Shown piece by piece: positions 26,289 through 32,826 of a stretch of 32,826 bases of DNA. The notes below the pieces were generated by a model, which worked only from the letters and a program-made list of their open reading frames with translations, was not told the DNA's origin and searched no databases. Both the position numbers and the translations under genes were made by a program. The stretch is from the NCBI GenBank assembly GCA_005887925.1, contig VBLP01000108.1:1-32826 (forward strand), read 5' to 3'. This stretch comes from Deltaproteobacteria bacterium (GTDB taxonomy: Bacteria > Myxococcota_A > Polyangia > Haliangiales > Haliangiaceae). Every line of letters starts with the position of its first letter. The stretch's first letter is position 1.

Positions 26289-27577
26289 CCGTGCCCGGCC
26301 CCGACGACCTCGAGGACATCCAGGGCCTGATCTACAGCGCCTGGCTCGATCATCCGCACGCCGGCTTCCTGTTCGCCCGCCTCGGCGACGACCCGGCCGC
26401 CGCGCGCGGCTGGCTCGACACCGTGCGCCGCCTGGTCACGCCGGCGGTCCGGCATCGCCGCCGCCTCCACGGCCGGCTGCAGGTCGCGCTGTCGCCGACC
26501 GGCCTCGCCGCGCTCGGCGTCCCCGGCGACGTGATCGCGATGATGGCGCCCGAGGCCACCGCCGGCATGGCCGCCCGCCGCCGCGTCCTGGCCGACACAC
26601 CCGCCGACGCGTGGGAGCTCGGCGGCCCCGGCGACCGGCTCGACGCGCTCGTGATGGTCTATACCCGCGACGCGGAGACGCTGGCCGGCGAGCTCGCCGC
26701 GCAGCGCCATGCGCTCGTCGCCGCCGGCGCCCAGGTTCACGCCGACGAGCTCGGCTCGCCGATCGGACAGCGCGAGCACTTCGGCTTCGCCGACGGCCTG
26801 TCGCAGCCGTTCATCGCCGGCGTCCATCCCCGGCCCCGGCCCGGCGAGGACCCGATCCCCGTCGGCGAGATCGTGCTCGGCTACCCCAACGCCTACGGCC
26901 GGCTGCCGATGACCCCGATCTGGGGTGACTTCGATCTCGGCCGGAACGGCAGCTACCTGGTGTTCCGCAAGCTCGCGCAGGACGTCGCCGGGCTGTGGCG
27001 CTGGGTCGCCGATCACGCCCGCCGCCTCGCCGCCGGCGATCCGGCCATGGCCGACTACCTCACCGAGCTGCTCGCCGCCAAGCTGATCGGCCGCTGGCCG
27101 AGCGGCGCGCCGCTCACCCTCGCCCCCGATCGCGACGATCGATCGCTCGCCGCGCCGGAGCGCCGCAACTGCTTCGGCTACCTCGAGCACGACCGCGATG
27201 GCCTGCGCTGTCCGATCTCGGCGCACATTCGCCGCGCCAACCCGCGCGACGCCCGCGGCGGCAGCGCCGACGATTCGCAGACCGTCGTCGGCCGCCACGC
27301 CGTACTGCTCGCTCGCCTCGGCGCCGCGCTGACGGCCCTGCGAGCCGGCTTCGAGTTCATCCAGCAGACCTGGCTCGCCAACCCCGGCTTCCTCGGCCTG
27401 CACTGCGAGCCCGATCCGCTGCTCGGCGGCGCCGCCGGCCAGGGCCACTTCACCATCCCAGCCGATCCGATCCGCCTCCGCCTCACCGGCGTCCCGACGG
27501 TGGTGACCAACCGCGGCGGCGGCTACTTCTTCCTGCCGTCGCTCTCGGCCCTCGCCCGCATCGCCGCCGGCCCGTGA
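26285..27577 (+). CDS. DyP-type heme peroxidase with an abnormal internal segment
   Basis: HFGFADGLSQPF (GxxDG), proximal His motif CPISAHIRRANPRD, FEFIQQTWLANPGF, GGGYFFLPSL. ATGA overlap with the preceding gene. Segment between VVGRH and FEFIQQTW is atypical. Confidence 0.85.
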   Translation: MTVPGPDDLEDIQGLIYSAWLDHPHAGFLFARLGDDPAAARGWLDTVRRLVTPAVRHRRRLHGRLQVALSPTGLAALGVPGDVIAMMAPEATAGMAARRRVLADTPADAWELGGPGDRLDALVMVYTRDAETLAGELAAQRHALVAAGAQVHADELGSPIGQREHFGFADGLSQPFIAGVHPRPRPGEDPIPVGEIVLGYPNAYGRLPMTPIWGDFDLGRNGSYLVFRKLAQDVAGLWRWVADHARRLAAGDPAMADYLTELLAAKLIGRWPSGAPLTLAPDRDDRSLAAPERRNCFGYLEHDRDGLRCPISAHIRRANPRDARGGSADDSQTVVGRHAVLLARLGAALTALRAGFEFIQQTWLANPGFLGLHCEPDPLLGGAAGQGHFTIPADPIRLRLTGVPTVVTNRGGGYFFLPSLSALARIAAGP

Positions 27578-27643
27578 GCCATGGCTCGCAGGGCCGTCAG
27601 CGCGGCGCCGAGGCGAGCGAGCAGTACGGCGTGGCGGCCGACG
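27286..27643. repeat. Perfect 61-nt inverted repeat: arms 27286-27346 and 27583-27643
   Basis: CGTCGGCCGCCACGCCGTACTGCTCGCTCGCCTCGGCGCCGCGCTGACGGCCCTGCGAGCC and its exact reverse complement; 236-nt spacer. Confidence 0.97.
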
Positions 27644-28063
27644 GCGCCTCGACTCGACCGCGATCGCGCGCTGCGGGCACGACTCGTCCTCGCTCCAGGC
27701 GCGCCAGGTCGTCGAGTAGCCGTCGACCGACGGCGTCCACGCCAGCGATGCGATCCACCGGCTGAACTTGGCGTCCCAGGTCAGGCCGCTGTCGGCGGGC
27801 CAGGCCAGCCCGGCCGCGCGCGCCGCCGGCGTGTCGGTGTCCTCCCAGCGGTTTCTCGCGATCCACACCTGCGTGCGCGTGGTATCGCTCGCGACCGGCA
27901 GGCCGCGCCGCAGCTCGGAGTCGTCCTTGCCCGGCGGCGGCGTCGGCGACAGCGGCCCGGACATGCCCCATTCCTCGTCGAGGTCGATGTCACCGCTCGC
28001 GCAGCCAGCGAGGCCCGCGCCGGACAGCCCGGACAGCACAGCCACGAGCGCGACCGATCTCAT
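27644..28063 (-). pseudogene. 5' fragment of a lipoprotein gene, fused at its 3' end to the inverted-repeat arm
   Basis: ATG 28063: MRSVALVAVLSGLSGAGLAGCASGDIDLDEEWGMSG...FSRWIASLAWTPSVDGYSTTWRAWSEDESCPQRAIAVES then low-complexity RRRRPPRRTARSPRRR read from the repeat; GGAGG SD upstream. Confidence 0.6.
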
Positions 28064-28264
28064 GCGGCCACCTCCAGCACGCGTCGTGCCCATCGCCGCC
28101 GGGCGTGGTCCCGGCAGGTTGCCGCGATTCGCGCCACGCGGGTTCCGGCGCGCGCGCTGGCCGGAAGCTCGACTGACCAGGACGGATGTCACCGCGCGCG
28201 CCAGGCGTCCCGCGCGCCTTTGGGGACCGCTCGGTCTGCGCTTGCGCTAAGGTGCCTGGACCCG

Positions 28265-29224
28265 ATGCCGATCGAAGGTGTGGTCAGCTCGCTCGACGAG
28301 GCCCCCGGAGCCGCCGTGCGCGATCCGGTGCGCGCCACCGCGGCCGGGACTATCGCGGCGCTGGTGCGCACGCTGCGGCCCAAGCAGTGGGTGAAGAACC
28401 TGTTCGTCGCGGCGCCGCTGGTGTTCTCGCGCCACCTGACCAGCCCCACGTATGCGATCAAGACCGCGCTCGCCGTGCTCGCGTTCTGCGCGCTGTCGGG
28501 GGCGGTCTACGCGTTCAACGACGTCCGCGACGTCGCGGCCGACCGCCTGCACCCGATCAAGCGCCACCGGCCGGTCGCCGCCGGTGCGCTGTCGGAGCGC
28601 GCCGCGCTGATCTGGGCCGGCGTGCTCGCGGCCGGCGCGCTCGGCGGCTGCCTGGTGCTGAGCTGGAAGCTCGCCGCGTTCGCCACCGCGTACCTGATCC
28701 AGAACGTCGCGTACACGCTGAGGCTCAAGCAGGTCGCGTTCATCGACGTCCTGCTGATCGCGAGCGGCTTCATCCTGCGCGTGCTCGCCGGCGCCGTCGC
28801 GATCGCCGTCCCGGCGTCCGGCTGGGTGCTGCTGTGCACCACGCTGCTCGCGGTGTTCCTCGGCTTCGGCAAGCGAGCGCACGAGCTGGCGTGGGCAGAG
28901 CGCACCGGGCGCGCCGCCACCACGCGCGCCGCGCTCGCCGGCTACACGCTCAACGTCCTCAAGCTCGCCATGCTGGTCCTGGCCGTGGTGACGTGCGGCG
29001 CGTTCGTCGCGTACACCGTCGACCCCCACACCATCGAGTACTTCAGCTCCGATCGGCTGATCCTGAGCTCGCCGTTCGTCGCGCTCGGCATCGTCCGGTT
29101 CCTGTCGCTCTCGCTGTGGTGGCCCAAGGACGACTCGCCGACCGACGCGATGCTGCGCGATCCGTGGTTCCTCGCGATCCTCGCCGGCGCGGCGGCGACG
29201 ATGCTCTACGCGATCTACGGCTGA
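28265..29224 (+). CDS. UbiA-family prenyltransferase, decaprenyl-phosphate phosphoribosyltransferase-like
   Basis: LVRTLRPKQWVKNLFVAAPLVFSRHL; NDVRDVAADRLHPIKRHRPVAAG; multi-TM. Confidence 0.88.
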   Translation: MPIEGVVSSLDEAPGAAVRDPVRATAAGTIAALVRTLRPKQWVKNLFVAAPLVFSRHLTSPTYAIKTALAVLAFCALSGAVYAFNDVRDVAADRLHPIKRHRPVAAGALSERAALIWAGVLAAGALGGCLVLSWKLAAFATAYLIQNVAYTLRLKQVAFIDVLLIASGFILRVLAGAVAIAVPASGWVLLCTTLLAVFLGFGKRAHELAWAERTGRAATTRAALAGYTLNVLKLAMLVLAVVTCGAFVAYTVDPHTIEYFSSDRLILSSPFVALGIVRFLSLSLWWPKDDSPTDAMLRDPWFLAILAGAAATMLYAIYG

Positions 29225-29230
29225 GCCAGG

Positions 29231-29428
29231 TCACTCCGTGCCCAGCGCGCCCGACCCCGGCGGCCCCGGCGGCGCGAACCCGCGGCAGGCGCGCACCGGC
29301 TGCGCCGTGTACTTGGGCAGCGACGGCTCCTGACACATCAGGAAGCACGAGCCCTTCGCGCTGCGAACGATCCGCAGGTGGCGGCAGCGATGGCACAGGC
29401 TCTCGGGGAACGGCAGCTCGTCGGTCAT
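29231..29428 (-). CDS. Small four-Cys protein, putative metal-binding
   Basis: MTDELPFPESLCHRCRHLRIVRSAKGSCFLMCQEPSLPKYTAQPVRACRGF; CxxC...C...C arrangement; converges with the UbiA gene. Confidence 0.6.
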   Translation of the reverse strand: MTDELPFPESLCHRCRHLRIVRSAKGSCFLMCQEPSLPKYTAQPVRACRGFAPPGPPGSGALGTE

Positions 29429-29489
29429 GTCTCGGAGGCTGCGACGAGCACGTCGCCGCCCGGGATGGTACTCCTAGATCCAGCAGGCG

Positions 29490-32400
29490 ATGGACGAACT
29501 CGATGCCGAGCTCGCGCACGCGGGCGCCGCTGTCCTCGAAGATCGCGTCGTCCGCCGCGTGATCAAGCAGCACCGCCGGCTGCCCGGGATCGGCCTGCAG
29601 GTGCCCCACGCGCAGTGCTACACGCTGCCGCGCGCCGCGCTCGAGCGGCTGGTCGATCGCGACGAGCTCACCACCGATCCCGCCGCGCTGCCGGACGATG
29701 TCGTGATCTTCGGGGGCCCGCGCGCCGCGCTCGCCGCGGGCGACCCCGCCGCGCTGTCGCGGGCCTGGCGCGCGATCTTCCATGGCCGGATCCACCAGGC
29801 GCTCGCCGCGCTGGTCGACCGCGGCGCGATCACCCGCGCCTCGATCCGCGAGCGCGTCCACCGGATCGGCCAGACCGAGTTCGACGAGATCCGCACCGTG
29901 CTGCGCCAGGAGGACCTGCTGCTGCCGCCGGTCGACGACCTCGCCGCGTACATCGAGTTCGTCGCGCTGTACCTCGAGCTCCGCGAGTTCGCGCCGCGCA
30001 CGCTCGATCGCACGTTCCCCACGCTCGACCTGCCGCGGGTCGATGCGACGATCGCGCTCGACCTCGACGGCGCCGCCGTGCTCGCCGCGGCGCGGCCCGC
30101 GCGCGCCCCCGAGCGGCCGATCGCCGACGAGCCCGCCACGCCGCCGCCCGCCGACGATGCCGACGCGCTGCCCGCCGCGGTCGCGCCGATCGCCGTGGTC
30201 AATCCCTCGGTGCGCAGGCGCGCGTCGCGCGCACGGGTCAAGGGCAACCGCGCCCGCGCCGCGATCCTCGCGCTGCGCGCCGGCGATCGCGAGGGCGCGC
30301 GCGCCGACCTCGACGCCCTGTGCGCGCGCCTCGCCGGCGCCATCGGCTGCGCCCCCAGCCCCGCCTGGGCCGCCGCGCTCCTGCCCGTCGCCGAGGCCGC
30401 CGCCGCGCAGCGCGTGCTGCGGTTCACGCCCGGCGCGCGGCTGCTCCACGATCTGCAGGCCGCGTGCGTGGTCGCCGAGCGCGAGGTCCGCGTCGTCGAC
30501 GTCGCCGGCTGGGCCCTGTCGCGCGGCAAGCGGCCGGTGGTCCGCGCGCTGCCGGCGACGCGCGAGGTCCGGGTCGCCAAGCACCTCCACGCCGCCGTCG
30601 CCAAGGTCGCCGAGCATCGCCTCGTGGCGGGCCGCGACCGCGAGCGCCTGTCGGCCGCCGTGCGCGACATCGTCGACTGCGCCGATCGCCACGTCCGGGT
30701 CGTGCTGCGCCCCAAGATCGAGGCCGCGCTCGACGGCGTCGCGCTCCACCCGCGCAACCTGCCCGAGCGGGTCGCCCAGAAGAAGCTGATCGACGAGCTG
30801 CTCGATCGCGCCGTCGAGGTCGGTCAGCTCTCGCTCGGCAACCTGCGCGACGCGATCTCGCACAACGACCTCAAGCTCCCCGATCTGACCCGCGCGCGGC
30901 TGCGCTCGGGCGACGAGCTGCTGCGCTGCGACGACACGCTGTCGCGCTCGCTCGACGGCGTGTATCGCCGCGGCGAGAGCTACCTGCGCTGGCTGCAGAA
31001 GATCTCGTCGGTGCTGTTCGGCACCGCGGTCGGCCGCGTGCTCACGCTGTACCTGATCCTGCCGCTGCTCGGCTCGTACACCGTGTTCACCGGCGCCCAG
31101 CACATGGTCGGCTGGGTCACGATGCACACCATCCATCGCGACCCGGTGATCGAGACCACGCCGCGGATCTACGCCGGTGCCGCGTTCCTGTTCCTCTTGC
31201 TCCACGTCACGGTGTTTCGCCGCAGCATCGTCTGGGTGCTCCGCATGCTCGGGCGCGGCCTCCGGCTGGTGCTGCTCGACCTGCCGCGCGCGTTGCTGCA
31301 CCGCCCGCTGGTCCGCCGCCTGCTCGACAGCCGGTTCGTGCGCTGGTTGATCCAGCCCGCGATCCCCGCCGCGATCCCCTGGCTCGTCCTCGACGAGCTG
31401 TGGCGCTGGCCCGTCGCCGCGCTCGTGTTCGTCGCGTTCGCGTTCGGCCTCAACTCGCGGCTCGGCCGGCGCGCGCAGGAGATCGCCGCCGACGCGGTCG
31501 TGCACTGGGGCCATCACCTCACCGGCCGGATCGTGCCGAGCATCATCAAGTGGCTGCTCGCAGTGTTCAGCGAGATGATCGAGCTCCTCGACCGCGCGCT
31601 GTACCGCGTCGACGAGTGGCTGCGCTTCAAGTCCGGCCAGCCGCGGATCACGCTCGTCGCCAAGGGCGCGCTCGGCCTCGTGTGGTCCGCCGTGGCCTAC
31701 GTGCTGCGGCTCTACATCAACCTGTTCATCGAGCCCGAGGTCAACCCGATCAAGCACTTCCCCGTCGTGACGGTCGCCGCGAAGATCATCCTGCCGTTCT
31801 CCGAGCCGATCGTCAGCGCGATCAGCGGCCCCGCCAGCCGCATCATGGGCACCACGCTCGGCGTGTCGTTCGCCGCGTTCACCCTGTTCGTCCTGCCCGG
31901 CCTCGCCGGCTTCCTGGTCTGGGAGTTCAAGGAGAACTGGCGCCTCTACCGCAAGACCCGGCCCACCACGCTGCGCGAGGTGTCGTTCGGCCACCACGGC
32001 GAGACCATGGTCGGCTTCCTCAAGCCGGGCTTCCACTCCGGCACGATCCCCAAGCGGTTCACCAAGCTGCGCCGCGCCGCGTGGAAGGCCGACGAGCGGG
32101 CCGTCGCCCGCCACCGCGAGGCGCTGCACCACGTCGAGGACGCGATCCGTACCTTCGTCGACCGCGAGCTGGTCTCGATGCTCAACGCCGCCCCTGCGTT
32201 CCGCATCGCCGACGTCGCCGTCGCGCACGTCGCGATCGGCTCCAACCGCGTGCACATCGACCTCGCCTGCCCCAGCGTCGGCCCCGGCCTCGCCCGGATC
32301 GCCTTCGAGCAGCAGTCCGGGTGGACCGTCGCCAGCATCCCCGAGCGCGGCTGGATCGATCGCCTCGCCGACGACCAGCGCCAGATCCTCGAGATCGCCC

Positions 32401-32780
32401 TCGCCGGCTTCTACAAGCGGTCCGGCGTCGACCTCGTGCGCGAACAGCTCGAGCACGCGATCGCCGGCGACCACGCCCCGCCGCCCTACGACATCTCCGA
32501 CGAGGGCCTCGTGGTCTGGCCCGGCAACGGCTACCAGACCGAGGCCGTCTACGACCTCCGCGCTGCCCAGCCCGCGCCCAGCCTGCGCGGCACACCATGG
32601 ACCGGCGAGCTGCCGCCCCTCGCCGGCTGCCACGCCCTCTACCGCCGCGAGCCCCTGTCGTGGACCGCATGGACCGCTGTGTGGGAGCAGCTCGCCCGCG
32701 GCGAGCCGCCCACCCCGATCCTCGCCGGCCCCAGCCTGCTCCACCGTCCGGCGCCGCACGCCGCCGCGCTCGCCGGCTGA
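29490..32780 (+). CDS. Large multi-TM membrane protein of unknown function (1096 aa)
   Basis: Long ORF with hydrophobic segments around RVLTLYLILPLLGSYTVF, IYAGAAFLFLLLHVTVF, VAALVFVAFAFGL, SFAAFTLFVLPGLAGFLVW; motif GFLKPGFHSGTIPKRFTKLRRA. Confidence 0.8.
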   Translation: MDELDAELAHAGAAVLEDRVVRRVIKQHRRLPGIGLQVPHAQCYTLPRAALERLVDRDELTTDPAALPDDVVIFGGPRAALAAGDPAALSRAWRAIFHGRIHQALAALVDRGAITRASIRERVHRIGQTEFDEIRTVLRQEDLLLPPVDDLAAYIEFVALYLELREFAPRTLDRTFPTLDLPRVDATIALDLDGAAVLAAARPARAPERPIADEPATPPPADDADALPAAVAPIAVVNPSVRRRASRARVKGNRARAAILALRAGDREGARADLDALCARLAGAIGCAPSPAWAAALLPVAEAAAAQRVLRFTPGARLLHDLQAACVVAEREVRVVDVAGWALSRGKRPVVRALPATREVRVAKHLHAAVAKVAEHRLVAGRDRERLSAAVRDIVDCADRHVRVVLRPKIEAALDGVALHPRNLPERVAQKKLIDELLDRAVEVGQLSLGNLRDAISHNDLKLPDLTRARLRSGDELLRCDDTLSRSLDGVYRRGESYLRWLQKISSVLFGTAVGRVLTLYLILPLLGSYTVFTGAQHMVGWVTMHTIHRDPVIETTPRIYAGAAFLFLLLHVTVFRRSIVWVLRMLGRGLRLVLLDLPRALLHRPLVRRLLDSRFVRWLIQPAIPAAIPWLVLDELWRWPVAALVFVAFAFGLNSRLGRRAQEIAADAVVHWGHHLTGRIVPSIIKWLLAVFSEMIELLDRALYRVDEWLRFKSGQPRITLVAKGALGLVWSAVAYVLRLYINLFIEPEVNPIKHFPVVTVAAKIILPFSEPIVSAISGPASRIMGTTLGVSFAAFTLFVLPGLAGFLVWEFKENWRLYRKTRPTTLREVSFGHHGETMVGFLKPGFHSGTIPKRFTKLRRAAWKADERAVARHREALHHVEDAIRTFVDRELVSMLNAAPAFRIADVAVAHVAIGSNRVHIDLACPSVGPGLARIAFEQQSGWTVASIPERGWIDRLADDQRQILEIALAGFYKRSGVDLVREQLEHAIAGDHAPPPYDISDEGLVVWPGNGYQTEAVYDLRAAQPAPSLRGTPWTGELPPLAGCHALYRREPLSWTAWTAVWEQLARGEPPTPILAGPSLLHRPAPHAAALAG

Positions 32781-32826
32781 CGCCGCCGCGGCTACTCGCC
32801 GGATCGATACCGCATGGCACAGGGCC

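Noticed and set aside
29043-32759. 1238-aa minus-strand ORF opposite the large membrane protein
   Set aside because: Low-complexity antisense shadow ORF; the plus strand has TM segments and better coding character.
1-32826. tRNA/rRNA genes, transposases, integrases or phage genes
   Set aside because: None recognised in the sequence or ORF track.

Overview
High-GC window with codon usage and lipoprotein content typical of Myxococcota (taxonomy is inference). From the left on the minus strand: a branched-chain amino-acid ABC transporter operon (livG partial, livM, disrupted livH, LivK-type binding protein), preceded by a cluster of secreted or lipoprotein genes that includes a PHM/DBM-like type II copper monooxygenase homologue. 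Next come a plus-strand lipoprotein, a disrupted long-chain acyl-CoA synthetase, a PiT phosphate permease, a PhyH-type dioxygenase, a B3-like metallo-beta-lactamase-fold enzyme, and a Cys-rich YkgJ-like protein. A two-gene nucleotidyltransferase/partner module sits beside a vapBC toxin-antitoxin pair. It is followed by an operon of two propeller-like lipoproteins plus a barrel-like protein, a 1206-aa Ser/Thr kinase-ATPase, a 5-copy 23-bp tandem repeat, a frame-disrupted gene coupled to a DyP-type peroxidase, a UbiA-family (DPPR-synthase-like) prenyltransferase, and a large multi-TM protein of unknown function. The most notable signals are: (1) a perfect 61-nt inverted repeat linking the interior of the DyP gene to its 3' flank, where the DyP copy replaces the segment expected to hold the distal catalytic Arg; (2) an in-frame TGA exactly at the lipobox Cys codon of a lipoprotein; (3) a His in place of the CuM Met ligand in the PHM-like protein; (4) an NTase-based candidate TA pair beside vapBC; (5) an unusual density of frame disruptions, which may be biological or an assembly artefact. 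No unambiguous wholly new system is proven.
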